From an uncultured Clostridia bacterium (lineage in GTDB: Bacteria > Bacillota > Clostridia > Oscillospirales > Acutalibacteraceae): 64,000 bases of DNA. The notes below the pieces were generated by a model. It was given only the letters and a program-made list of their open reading frames with translations, was not told where the DNA came from and did not search any database. Positions 44,109 through 53,117 of this stretch are shown one piece after another. The stretch spans positions 396,945 through 460,944 of the forward strand of contig CANQBM010000001.1 in assembly GCA_947589575.1 (NCBI GenBank), written 5' to 3'. Numbering within the stretch: position 1 is the first letter of the stretch; each line of letters begins with the position of its first letter. Position numbers and translations under genes: made by a program.

Positions 44109-45748
44109 TTGGCTACAACTGTAAATACGCACCTGTTGAAATTTTTTCGGGTTTTGGTAAAAAATACAGACTTATAAATAATGAGGTTTCCAATTTTGAC
44201 TATGCTTCGGGAAGGCTCCATCCTAATATGTGCTCGCACGCAAAGGCTATGCTTGAAGAAATACATACAGGGAATTATAAAGAGCTGTTATTTATGAACT
44301 GCTGCGACAGCTCGCGAAGAATTTTTGATTCTGTAAAAGATGAAAAAATCGACTTTGCATACTGTCTTGATTTGCCTTTCTGCAATCACCGCTGCGCCGT
44401 TGAAAAGTTTAAAGATGATATTATGGATTTTATAAAAGAATATGAAAAACACAGCGGTCAGGTCTTTAATAAAAAGTTATTTCTTTCAGCGTTTAAGGAA
44501 AATCGGGATTTTCCCAATGATAAATTTATTGCCATTCTCGGCGCAAGGAGCAATAAAACTCTTATTGATGTTGTAAATTCCTGCTTTAACGGTATGGAAA
44601 TTCTTGATTTAACCTGCGCAAATAACCGAGAGGTTTTGATGACAGATGCAATCGAAAGCGATTCGCTTGATGACATTATGCTGAAATACGCAAAGGCTTT
44701 GATGTCTCAGACACCCTGTATGCGTATGCAGAATGTTAAAGCGAGAGAGGCGCTGCTTGAAGATGAAAATTGCATTGGAGTAATTTACAATACAATTAAG
44801 TTTTGCGACTATTATGACTTTGAATTTTCAAAACTGAAAAATCTGAAAACGCCTGTAATAAGAATTGAAACGGATTTTACGAATCAGTCTTACGGTCAGT
44901 TACTGACAAGAATTGAGGGCTTTGCGGAAACTCTCAACAAAACAGACAGCAAAAGGAATAATATAAATATGAACGGAAAATACTTTGTCGGTATTGACAG
45001 CGGCTCAACCTCAACTGAAGTTGTTGTTATTGACAGGAATTTAGATATAGTTAAAAAAGTTATGGTCCGTACGGGCGCAAACACAGGAGCGGGCGCAAAG
45101 AACGCACTTGAACAGGTTTGCGTTGACAAAAAGGATATTGCTAATATTGTTGCAACAGGATACGGAAGAAAAAATATTGATTTTTCGGACGATAATGTTA
45201 CTGAAATCACATGCCATGCAAAGGGCGCAAAGCATTTGTATAATGATGTAAAAACAATTATTGACATCGGCGGACAGGACAGCAAGGTAATCAGCCTTGA
45301 TGAAGACGGCAAGGTTACCGGCTTTGTTATGAACGATAAATGCGCGGCGGGCACCGGTAGATTTCTTGAGAATATGGCAAAGGTGCTGGAACTTGATATG
45401 CGAACTATGGCTGAAATCGGGCTGAATTATAAAAATAACTTAACCATTTCAAGTATGTGTACCGTTTTTGCCGAGAGCGAGGTTGTGTCTCTTGTTGCAG
45501 AAAATTATTCCGTTGCCGATATTGTTCATGGACTTAATAAGAGTGTTGCCGTAAAAACGAAAGCGCTGGTAAACGGCGCTAAAGGTAAAGGTCCTTTAAT
45601 GATGACAGGCGGCGTTGCAAAGAATAAGGGCGTTATAGCGGAGCTTGAAAAACAGCTTGGTACAAAAATTTACATACCTGATTGTCCTGAATTTTGCGGC
45701 GCTCTCGGGGCTGCGTTAATTGCGGCAAGCGAACAACAAGATTCTTAA
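44105..45748 (+). CDS. Fusion: dehydratase-like module + BadF/HgdC-type activator ATPase
   Basis: 547 residues. Residues 1-285 are a second, shortened HgdB-like module (PNMCSHAKAML, FMNCCDSSRRIFD, QTPCMRMQN). From M289 begins a complete activator: VGIDSGSTSTEVVVID (ATP), ATGYGRKNID, DIGGQDSKVI, C413 in NDKCAAGTGRFLE and C452 in SSMCTVFAESEVVSL. The two cysteines bind the [4Fe-4S] shared by the dimer. The activator normally is a separate gene that drives ATP-dependent electron transfer to the dehydratase. The junction has AAAAGGA about 11 bases before the M289 codon, a possible relic start. Confidence 0.85.
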   Translation: MIGYNCKYAPVEIFSGFGKKYRLINNEVSNFDYASGRLHPNMCSHAKAMLEEIHTGNYKELLFMNCCDSSRRIFDSVKDEKIDFAYCLDLPFCNHRCAVEKFKDDIMDFIKEYEKHSGQVFNKKLFLSAFKENRDFPNDKFIAILGARSNKTLIDVVNSCFNGMEILDLTCANNREVLMTDAIESDSLDDIMLKYAKALMSQTPCMRMQNVKAREALLEDENCIGVIYNTIKFCDYYDFEFSKLKNLKTPVIRIETDFTNQSYGQLLTRIEGFAETLNKTDSKRNNINMNGKYFVGIDSGSTSTEVVVIDRNLDIVKKVMVRTGANTGAGAKNALEQVCVDKKDIANIVATGYGRKNIDFSDDNVTEITCHAKGAKHLYNDVKTIIDIGGQDSKVISLDEDGKVTGFVMNDKCAAGTGRFLENMAKVLELDMRTMAEIGLNYKNNLTISSMCTVFAESEVVSLVAENYSVADIVHGLNKSVAVKTKALVNGAKGKGPLMMTGGVAKNKGVIAELEKQLGTKIYIPDCPEFCGALGAALIAASEQQDS

Positions 45749-46054
45749 TCATATTATCACTTTACTAATATAGAAAAGCAGAAACGTAATAAAAATCCTC
45801 GATAATTTGAGCTTTAAATCTATAATACGAAATTTGAAAACACATTTTTTGTCAACCTTTTCCGTGTCAACGCAGATTTTTGATAGTCCGCGGCGGCTTT
45901 CATTTAAGTATTTTAAAATGTATGGCACAGCTTTCCGACGTCTGTGTACATAATTTATATTATTTATTCAGAGTATACTTGAAATTTAAAGGTAAAGCGT
46001 TATAATATATTTAAAATATATCAATCATAGTTGACGCAATCAGGAGGGGGAATT
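45749..46054. other. Intergenic stretch of 306 bases
   Basis: Holds the promoter listed at 45979-46006. I found no hairpin terminator for the preceding unit and no other gene; the middle (45830-45930) is less AT-rich but uncoding in all frames. Confidence 0.5.
45979..46006 (+). promoter_or_regulatory. Promoter of the surface protein
   Basis: TTGAAA (45979-45984), 16-base spacer and a perfect TATAAT (46001-46006). Confidence 0.65.
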
Positions 46055-47176
46055 ATGAAGGTAAACAGATTAAGTAATTTTATTGCCTTGTTTTTGAGCG
46101 CGGTTATGATGCTTACGGTATCATTACCGCCTGTATTTGCCGCTGAGAAAAATGCGGAGGCAGGCATTTTGGCAGTTGATTCAGAGGATACAACACCGCC
46201 GAGATTTTACGGTCCAAATCCTCCCGCAGATGGCGGAATTTACTGTAAATCAAAGTCAATAGGTGTAAGCGACGATGATTTTGACCGCGTTGAGGTTGAC
46301 AATGTTGTTGTAAGCGTTACTCATCCTAATCAGGGCTACTATTTTACTGTTAATACACCGGGCAGTCATTCAATCGTTGTTTATGACAAGGCAGGCCATA
46401 CACTTAAAGTAAATATAATCATAAACGCTGATCACACATATGAAGTGACTGAAAAGATTGACCCGAGCTGTACTGTAAGAGGTCATATAAGAGAAAAATG
46501 CAAGTATTGTGTTGCAGGCATTTATACTGATTTAGGATACGGCGGACATAGCTGGGGCAAGCCTGTATTCACCTGGTCTGACGACGGCAAAAGCGCATCT
46601 GCGACATTCACCTGTGAAACAGACACCAGCCATACGGAAACCGTAACTGCCACAATTTCAAGCGAAATAAAAACGCCTGCATCATGTACAGCAAAAGGCG
46701 TAACCTCATATACCGCCTCCGTTACCCTTGATAATAAGGTCTATACGGATATTAAAGAGATTCAGGACATTGAGGCGCTCGGTCACAGCTTTACAAATTA
46801 TGCTTCTAACGGTAACGCAACTTGTACCGAGGACGGCACAATGACAGCCAAATGCGACCGCTGTAATATGACAGATACCGTACGTGACGAAGGTTCAGCT
46901 ATTGGTCATAACTGGGAGAACGGAGTTTGTACTCTCTGCGGTGCAAAGCTCAACTCTGATAATGAGGAGAGCAAAAGTCAGGCGAATACAAATACCGAAA
47001 AGTCAAGAGATAAGCAGGTGAAAGCGCAAAATTCTAAACCCGCTGACAAAAAATCGCCGTCAACAGGTAATGAAAATGACTTTCAAGCACTTGCTTTAAT
47101 AATACTTGTTTCGGAGATTGGCTTTATGGCAGCGGTTTTACTGAAACACAAACGCTTTGGTAAATATTCAAACTGA
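46055..47176 (+). CDS. Sortase-anchored surface protein with cysteine-pair repeats
   Basis: 373 residues from ATG 46055 (AGGAGGGGG upstream; a longer frame is unlikely). Signal peptide about 1-30 (ends PPVFAAE), an Ig-like region (about 50-125), then repeats of the adhesin type with CxxC pairs: CTVRGHIREKCKYC, SCTAKGVTSYTA, CTEDGTMTAKCDRC and NGVCTLCG. The C-terminal signal is SPSTG (334-338), a hydrophobic stretch and a basic tail (KHKRFGK). SPSTG fits the (S/P)PxTG pattern of Clostridioides SrtB substrates. No sortase gene is in the window. Confidence 0.88.
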   Translation: MKVNRLSNFIALFLSAVMMLTVSLPPVFAAEKNAEAGILAVDSEDTTPPRFYGPNPPADGGIYCKSKSIGVSDDDFDRVEVDNVVVSVTHPNQGYYFTVNTPGSHSIVVYDKAGHTLKVNIIINADHTYEVTEKIDPSCTVRGHIREKCKYCVAGIYTDLGYGGHSWGKPVFTWSDDGKSASATFTCETDTSHTETVTATISSEIKTPASCTAKGVTSYTASVTLDNKVYTDIKEIQDIEALGHSFTNYASNGNATCTEDGTMTAKCDRCNMTDTVRDEGSAIGHNWENGVCTLCGAKLNSDNEESKSQANTNTEKSRDKQVKAQNSKPADKKSPSTGNENDFQALALIILVSEIGFMAAVLLKHKRFGKYSN

Positions 47177-47251
47177 TTTAAATGACAATTTGCGAGTAGT
47201 ACATCTAAAATAAATAAAAGCACTAAGTAAAGATAAATAGAGGGTGCCAAA

Positions 47252-47509
47252 TTGATTATTCCCGATAAAATAAACAAACTTATTGAAGAAAGAAAACAAA
47301 TTCCGTCCTACGATGATATGAATACAATATATAAATGGGATGAGATTTTGGCAGTTCTTGGAGATAATGAAGAGGATGTTTACAATTATCTATATTCTAT
47401 TGATGACGATATTTTCTATTGGATTGAGGAAATCTATGAAGAAATTACAGAAAAGTTCCAAAGCGAAAGAATAGAAGAACTTTTTATTAAGCGACATATA
47501 GGTAATTAA
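47252..47509 (+). CDS. Small acidic protein, unknown
   Basis: 85 residues. TTG 47252 is the likely start, with AGGGTG upstream. Rich in aspartate, glutamate and tyrosine (DEILAVLGDNEEDVYNYLYS, DDDIFYWIEEIYEEI), probably all helical and soluble. Followed by a strong terminator. No known family recognised. Confidence 0.6.
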   Translation: MIIPDKINKLIEERKQIPSYDDMNTIYKWDEILAVLGDNEEDVYNYLYSIDDDIFYWIEEIYEEITEKFQSERIEELFIKRHIGN

Positions 47510-47521
47510 ATATTATTGATT

Positions 47522-47558
47522 AAATCCGATGTGCAGGTAAGCTGCACATCGGATTTTT
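47522..47558 (+). terminator. Strong terminator
   Basis: A perfect 14-bp stem (47522-47535 with 47543-47556), 7-base loop and T-run. Confidence 0.92.
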
Positions 47559-47729
47559 ATTTCAGCTTATTTGCAATTTTAGGAAGAATCAGTATATCGG
47601 GTAGTGTATTACCGCACTCCCAGCGTGAGATGGATTGAGTGCTTACTCCAAGATATTCCGCTGCCTGTTCCTGTGTAAGATGCTTGGATGTGCGAAGACG
47701 TTTTAAGTTTTTGAAATTGTATTATTCAT
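47557..47729 (-). pseudogene. XRE-type HTH protein, frameshifted
   Basis: ATG at 47729 after AAAGGAAC starts MNNTISKT then stops. One base later the other frame gives NLKRLRTSKHLTQEQAAEYL and SVSRWE-type residues (STQSISRWECGNTLPDIL), ending NKLK at 47557, a complete XRE helix-turn-helix of about 57 residues. Adding one T in the ATTTC run joins the frames. Confidence 0.75.
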
Positions 47730-47960
47730 AGTTGTTCCTTTCAATCAAGTTATTAGAAGCTTCTATAAAACAGTATACATTATTTTTTTACAAAGTCCAT
47801 ATCACAGGATGCGTTTTAATTCTCATATTGTGATGAGTATATATTTTAACTCTTTTAAAATAATGTATAAGAAATGTTGAGTTTTGGAAAAAGTTATGAT
47901 ACAATTATCTAAGTTATTTTGCTTTGGTAATTATTGTATAATCCCGTTAAGGAGATTGCT

Positions 47961-49529
47961 ATGCTTAATCTTATTCCTGTTCCTTATAAGAGTGAAGAGA
48001 AAAACGGAAGTTTTATTATTGACGGCAAACTTAAGATCAGTTCCGATTTTGACTTGCCGCTTTTAAAACTTGAAAGAGCGGATGACGGTAAGCTGATTAT
48101 TAAAAAGGATTCCTCATTGCCTGACGAAGGCTATACCTTAGACGTAAAAGAGGATTGTATAAATATTACATCTTCAACTGAAAAAGGAGCGTATTACGCG
48201 CTCCAATCACTACGCCAGATAGGCCGGTATGAGCTTGGAAAAAGGGAAGTGCCTTGTTGTACGGTTGAGGATAAGCCTGATTTTAAATGGCGCGGTATAC
48301 ATCTTGATGAAAGCCGTCATTTTTTCGGTAAGGAAGAGGTTAAGCGTCTTCTTGATATGATGTTTATGATGAAACTCAATGTCTTTCACTGGCATCTTAC
48401 CGACGATCAGGGATGGCGCATTGAGATTAAAAAGTATCCGCTTTTGACTGAAGTAGGCTCTGTGCGCAAATATACCCAGATTAACGGCTGGCACTGCATT
48501 GATACTGTAGATGAGGTTTACGGCGGATTTTATACTCAGGATGATATAAGAGAAATTGTATCCTATGCCTCGCAGAGAAAAATTACGGTTGTGCCCGAAA
48601 TCGATTTTCCCGCCCACTGCGCTTCGGCAATTTCCGCTTATCCGTGGCTTGCGTGCCGTGAGCTTAAGCGAGAGGTGCCCGGATACTTCGGCGATGCCGT
48701 TCCTGTGAGAAAGTTTGGTATTCGTGATTGGAACAGAACAATTTGTCTTGGCAAGGAAGAGGTAATTAATTTCGTCTTTGACGTAATTGATGAGGTCTGT
48801 GAGCTGTTTCCCGCTGAATATTTCCATATCGGCGGAGATGAAGCGCCTAAGAATGAATGGAAAAAATGTCCTCGCTGTCAAAAGGTGATAAAGGACAACA
48901 ATCTGAAAACCGAAGATAATTTACAGGTCTGGTTTAATAATCGTGTTCTGGAGCATATTAAAGCTAAAGGTAAACGTCTTATAGGCTGGAATGAAATCCT
49001 TAAGGCAGGTAATCTTGATAAAACCGTTATTGCACAGTACTGGACCCCCCAAAGAGACAGAAATGCCGAACGTCACGCAAACGGCGGGGGAAATTTAATT
49101 ATGTCAAATCACCGCTCGTTTTATTTTGATATGCCGTATGGTAAGTATCCGCTCAAGTATACTTATGATTACTCACCTGAAAATTACGGTGTCAATAAGG
49201 AGAATATTAAAAATGTTCTCGGCGTTGAGGGCGAGGTCTGGACAGAGTGGATAGACGGCAGGGAAAAGCTTGATATGCAGATTTTTCCGCGTATGCAGGC
49301 GCTTGCGGAGGCAGCATGGTCACAGCCTGAAAATAAAAGCTGGAAGAGTTTTTGCACAAGGCTCGATGGTTTTAAGCCTTACTATAAACTGTTTGGAATT
49401 AATTATGCTGTTGATTCGGTATCCATGCCTAAGAATTTACTTAAGCGCGCCTTCATCAAATATAAGTTTATCAACGGCGATACTCACCTTGAGGTTAAGC
49501 TAAATAAAAAATATAAAGGAGAGCAATAA
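47961..49529 (+). CDS. GH20 beta-N-acetylhexosaminidase
   Basis: 522 residues from ATG 47961 (AAGGAG 6-7 bases upstream). The N-terminal alpha/beta domain (about 1-105) precedes the TIM barrel: GIHLDESRHFFGKEEV, FHWHLTDDQGWRIEIKKYP, VVPEIDFPAHC, FHIGGDEAPKNEW (D293-E294 acts in substrate-assisted catalysis) and VEGEVWTEW. No signal peptide, so it acts on imported GlcNAc-containing oligosaccharides, consistent with the sialic acid genes. Followed by an M28 peptidase 1 base later. Confidence 0.95.
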   Translation: MLNLIPVPYKSEEKNGSFIIDGKLKISSDFDLPLLKLERADDGKLIIKKDSSLPDEGYTLDVKEDCINITSSTEKGAYYALQSLRQIGRYELGKREVPCCTVEDKPDFKWRGIHLDESRHFFGKEEVKRLLDMMFMMKLNVFHWHLTDDQGWRIEIKKYPLLTEVGSVRKYTQINGWHCIDTVDEVYGGFYTQDDIREIVSYASQRKITVVPEIDFPAHCASAISAYPWLACRELKREVPGYFGDAVPVRKFGIRDWNRTICLGKEEVINFVFDVIDEVCELFPAEYFHIGGDEAPKNEWKKCPRCQKVIKDNNLKTEDNLQVWFNNRVLEHIKAKGKRLIGWNEILKAGNLDKTVIAQYWTPQRDRNAERHANGGGNLIMSNHRSFYFDMPYGKYPLKYTYDYSPENYGVNKENIKNVLGVEGEVWTEWIDGREKLDMQIFPRMQALAEAAWSQPENKSWKSFCTRLDGFKPYYKLFGINYAVDSVSMPKNLLKRAFIKYKFINGDTHLEVKLNKKYKGEQ

Positions 49530-49530
49530 T

Positions 49531-50805
49531 ATGAAATTTGCAGATTTTCCGCAGTCAGTCATTGATGAAAATGTTGACTATACAGTTAAGGAAATAACAA
49601 ACATTATTAAAAAATACGGTCCGCGTGAGTCGGGTAATGAAAACTGTCTTGCGGCTCAGAAACATATTAAAAAGGAGATGGATACATTTTGTGACGAAAC
49701 CTCCTTTGAGTCATATAAAATGGCGCCCAAGGCGTTTTTGCACTGGACAAAAATAGTTTCGGCGCTTATTATTCTTGCGGTCGTTGTCTGCGGAGTCCTG
49801 GTGTTTACAAGCATTATCAGCTTTTTCCTTGCGCAATGTATTGTAGGCGGCGTTATTTTTATAGGACTTTTCATAACGGTGATGGAATTTCTTATGTATA
49901 AGCGCTTTATGGACCCTCTTTATAAAAAAGTCGAGGGACACAATCTCCTCGGTGTAAGAAAGCCGAGAGGCGAGGTTAAAAGAAGAATAGTTATAAGCGG
50001 TCATATTGACGCGGCTTATGAGTGGAGGCATATTTATTACGGCAAAAAGTCACCGCTTATGTTAATACTTATGGGATGGACAATCGGCGGCGCGGTTATT
50101 TCGTTTATTATAGCCGTTATTTCAATTACAGCAAACTTTGTTGATATGGGCGCTTTCGGTGAATTTATGCTTGATTACAGCTATCTGTTCCATTTTCTTA
50201 CAGCGCTTGCAATGATTACTCTTTTCCTTTTTATTGATTTTAAAACAATTTCCCCCGGCGCAAATGATAATCTTACAGGCACATACGCTGCCGTAACAGC
50301 GCTGCGTATGCTCGATATGGCAGGTGTTGATTTTGAAAATACTGAGGTTTGCGCAATGATTACCGACGGCGAGGAGGCAGGATTAAGAGGCTGTAAGCAG
50401 TGGGCAAAGGACCACTATGACGAGTATGTCAACAGCGGTGTGGAAACTGCCGTGCTTTGTGTTGATACTCTTACGGATCTAGAGTATCTTAATGTGTACA
50501 ACCGCGATATGACCGGCACGGTAAAGCACGATGAAAAGTTCAGTCAGCTCGTCATGGATTCGGCAGTTGAGGCGGGACACGATGACCTTAAATTTGCTAA
50601 TGTATTTTTCGGCTCGTCAGACGCCGCCGCATTTACGCAGGCAGGTATTACAGCTACATGTCTTGCCGCTATGGATCCGGCTCCTGCCGATTATTACCAC
50701 AACAGACGTGATAATTATGACAGGCTTGTGCCTGAGGCTATAAAAACAGGTTTTGAGGTTATCCTTTCAACAATTTTCAATTTTGACGAAAAAGGACTTA
50801 ACTGA
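49531..50805 (+). CDS. Membrane M28-type zinc peptidase
   Basis: 424 residues. Two helices (about 73-95, 98-120) and two more (about 175-205, 217-238) split the peptidase domain. Metal residues: H158-x-D160 in ISGHIDAAYEW, the aspartate in SPGANDNLTGTYAA, the glutamates in MITDGEEAGLRGC, the aspartate in VLCVDTLTDLE and the final histidine in DYYHNRRDN. AAGGAG lies before ATG. Cleaves N-terminal residues, in which compartment cannot be told. The helix insertion after the first metal pair is unusual. Confidence 0.88.
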   Translation: MKFADFPQSVIDENVDYTVKEITNIIKKYGPRESGNENCLAAQKHIKKEMDTFCDETSFESYKMAPKAFLHWTKIVSALIILAVVVCGVLVFTSIISFFLAQCIVGGVIFIGLFITVMEFLMYKRFMDPLYKKVEGHNLLGVRKPRGEVKRRIVISGHIDAAYEWRHIYYGKKSPLMLILMGWTIGGAVISFIIAVISITANFVDMGAFGEFMLDYSYLFHFLTALAMITLFLFIDFKTISPGANDNLTGTYAAVTALRMLDMAGVDFENTEVCAMITDGEEAGLRGCKQWAKDHYDEYVNSGVETAVLCVDTLTDLEYLNVYNRDMTGTVKHDEKFSQLVMDSAVEAGHDDLKFANVFFGSSDAAAFTQAGITATCLAAMDPAPADYYHNRRDNYDRLVPEAIKTGFEVILSTIFNFDEKGLN

Positions 50806-50820
50806 TTTAACAGAATTAAG

Positions 50821-50860
50821 AAGGTCACTAAACACAATGGTATGTTTAGTGACCTTTTTG
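50821..50860. terminator. Bidirectional terminator
   Basis: A perfect 14-bp stem (50821-50834 with 50843-50856) followed by five T (counting the arm end) on the plus strand, serving M28 and the convergent HAD gene. Confidence 0.88.
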
Positions 50861-50862
50861 TT

Positions 50863-51684
50863 TTATTTCTTATTGCTGGTAAAATTATTTTCGAGCCATT
50901 TTGCAACGCCGTCGTTGTTATTTGAATCAATGATTTGCGTTGCGATTTTTTTTAATTCGTCTGCAGCGTTTTTAACCGCATAACATTCGTCGGATATTTC
51001 AAACATATCAATATCGTTTATGCCGTCACCGAATACGACTGATTTTTTGCAATTTAAATATTTCTTTAACTCTTTTACGGCATTAGCTTTTGATGTATTT
51101 AACGGCATAATCTCAAGCCATTGTTCATTTGTATAAATATCTTCCTGAAAAACGCAGTGATAGCTGTTCCTGTATTTTTCGTATAACGGCTCGAGTTTTT
51201 TCCTGTCGTCAATGCAGGTTATGTAGAATATATCTCCGTTATACAGTCCGTCTTGATTTTCAAGCGGATTAGCGCGTTTGTCACCCTTTCTTGATTTAAT
51301 ATGTTCTTTCATTCCCTTAGAGCATTTGTTTTTTACAAATGACATCTTTTCAATGCCGTCTATAAATGAGTATACCATAGGATATATATTATTATTTATT
51401 AAATCTTTTATCACAGCATAAATCTGACTGTCAAAGAAATTTGATATAATAATTCTGCCTGTTTTGTTATTTATAATAAAAGCGCCGTTATATACTATAA
51501 GCGGAATTTCCGCGTTTAAACCCTCGGTAACCTTTTGCGCGGTGACATATGATCTCGCTGTCGCATACGAAAACAGCATACCCTCTTTTACAAGCTTATT
51601 GATTATCTTGTTTGTATAGTCTGAAGTCCTCTGATCGTTTCTTAAAAGAGTTCCGTCCAAATCGGATACATATAAGGTTTTCAT
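50863..51684 (-). CDS. Cof-type HAD hydrolase
   Basis: 273 residues. SDLDGTLLRNDQRTSDYT (motif I), a Cof C2b cap and VVFGDGINDIDMFEISDECYAVKNA (motif IV) are clear. Soluble sugar- or cofactor-phosphate phosphatase. Overlaps the upstream HAD gene by 1 base, so both are in one transcript. Confidence 0.9.
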   Translation of the reverse strand: MKTLYVSDLDGTLLRNDQRTSDYTNKIINKLVKEGMLFSYATARSYVTAQKVTEGLNAEIPLIVYNGAFIINNKTGRIIISNFFDSQIYAVIKDLINNNIYPMVYSFIDGIEKMSFVKNKCSKGMKEHIKSRKGDKRANPLENQDGLYNGDIFYITCIDDRKKLEPLYEKYRNSYHCVFQEDIYTNEQWLEIMPLNTSKANAVKELKKYLNCKKSVVFGDGINDIDMFEISDECYAVKNAADELKKIATQIIDSNNNDGVAKWLENNFTSNKK

Positions 51685-52340
51685 TATTTTTCCTCACCGG
51701 TTACAATTTTATATATTTCTTCTGTGTTTTCGGCAATATATGTAGCGTTCGCATTTTTTAATTCGTGTAAATCGCCGTATCCGTATAATACTCCGATAGA
51801 ATCTATACCTACTTTGTTTGCGCCTATAATATCGTGTTCTCTGTCACCTACCATAATCACGGACGGCAAATCCGTTATTTTGCAGGAATTAAGCGCATAG
51901 GAAATCACCTCGTCTTTTTTCCCACGTGTGTTATCCATATTAGAGCCCGCGACAAAATCAAAATATTTCAGCAAATCGAAATGCTTAAGTATTCTTAACG
52001 TGAAAGGTTCGGGCTTTGACGTTGCGAGTATAAGTGTTTTGTTTTTTGATTTCAGCTTTTCAAGCAGGTCATAAACTCCCTGATAAACAATGTTTTCAAA
52101 AATTCCTTTCTCTTTGAAATATTCACGGTAAAAATTGACTGCCTCATCAGCCTTTTCTTCACGGAAACCGCAAAACTTAATGAAGGAGTCTTTAAGCGGA
52201 GGACCTAAAAATTTACGCAAATCCGCTTTGTTTTCAAGTTTGATTTCATATTTATTTAAGGCATACTCAATAGAGTTGATGATGCCTTGTTCTGAGTCTG
52301 TAAGTGTTCCGTCAAGGTCAAATAAAATTGTTCTGTACAT
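51684..52340 (-). CDS. HAD-IA phosphatase, phosphoglycolate-phosphatase-like
   Basis: 218 residues: TILFDLDGTLTDSEQGI (motif I), a helical cap with LGPPLKDSFIKFCG, LATSKPEPFT (motif II), and IMVGDREHDIIGANKVGIDSIGVLYGYG (motif IV). It resembles Gph/PpaX. GGAGGGTAAAAA precedes the ATG. Coupled to the next HAD gene by a 1-base overlap. Confidence 0.9.
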   Translation of the reverse strand: MYRTILFDLDGTLTDSEQGIINSIEYALNKYEIKLENKADLRKFLGPPLKDSFIKFCGFREEKADEAVNFYREYFKEKGIFENIVYQGVYDLLEKLKSKNKTLILATSKPEPFTLRILKHFDLLKYFDFVAGSNMDNTRGKKDEVISYALNSCKITDLPSVIMVGDREHDIIGANKVGIDSIGVLYGYGDLHELKNANATYIAENTEEIYKIVTGEEK

Positions 52341-52361
52341 TTTTTACCCTCCTGTTTTAAT

Positions 52362-52392
52362 AAACCGGTGATGAGTATATCATCACCGGTTT
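52362..52392. terminator. Terminator after the acidic protein
   Basis: A perfect 13-bp stem (52362-52374 with 52380-52392) with a 5-base loop, in the 61-base space between two minus-strand genes. The T-run is short. Confidence 0.8.
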
Positions 52393-52401
52393 TATTTTAA
52401 A

Positions 52402-52977
52402 TCAGCAGATCATTCCGCCTTCAATCCATCTCATTACTGACGGATATTCCTCTTTATAATTGTCAAGCTGTTCGTGGTTTGTGTCAATAAACGCCTGCAT
52501 TTCCTCATAGTCCTCAAAATCAAATACAAAGTCCTGCTCAAAGTCATAGGTTGCCGTAAACATATAGTCAAACAAATCATCCGCCGAAAATTCCTCAAGC
52601 ATTTTGTCCGCAACTATTTCCGTTGTGTAATCAAGCGCGTTTTTCAGCGTGATTTCAAAATCCTCATCGTCTGATTCTATTTCTTCATTTTGCTTACAGT
52701 ATTCAAAAATTTCTTCTTCACTAAAGCCGAGATTCTGCAAATATTCAATTACATCCTCAAAGCCCGTTTCATTAACCTCATCGTATACTCTGTAAATAAA
52801 CTCACCGACTAAATTCTGCATAGCGACTGCCTTGATAACAGCGTCAATTTCATATCCGTCCTCGTCGGTAATGACAAATCCGCTCTCCTTAAAATTTTCC
52901 CATATCAGCTCATAAAAATACCTGTGTTTCTCTTTCTCCTGAAAAACAGCCGACTGAATGTAATTTTCAATATCCAT
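52402..52977 (-). CDS. Acidic protein of unknown function
   Basis: 191 residues, very rich in Asp, Glu, Phe and Tyr (for example FEQDFVFDFEDYEEMQAFID), likely all helical and cytoplasmic. GGAGG lies before the ATG. Flanked by its own terminator. Acidity and isolation resemble immunity or nucleic-acid-mimic proteins, but no toxin is adjacent and no motif is recognised. Confidence 0.7.
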   Translation of the reverse strand: MDIENYIQSAVFQEKEKHRYFYELIWENFKESGFVITDEDGYEIDAVIKAVAMQNLVGEFIYRVYDEVNETGFEDVIEYLQNLGFSEEEIFEYCKQNEEIESDDEDFEITLKNALDYTTEIVADKMLEEFSADDLFDYMFTATYDFEQDFVFDFEDYEEMQAFIDTNHEQLDNYKEEYPSVMRWIEGGMIC

Positions 52978-53117
52978 TTTATTTCCTCCCCAAAACGCTG
53001 AACATATCTAATAGTATGTCTATAGTTTATACCTATTTTAACCTATATATATAATAATTTCAATATTGCATTAAAAGTTTATATAAGTTATAATTAATTT
53101 TAAATGGGGTGATTGTT

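Noticed and set aside
48210..48881. A 223-codon open frame on the minus strand inside the GH20 gene
   Set aside because: It is antisense to a gene with clear catalytic motifs, has no ribosome site and reads as low-meaning sequence.
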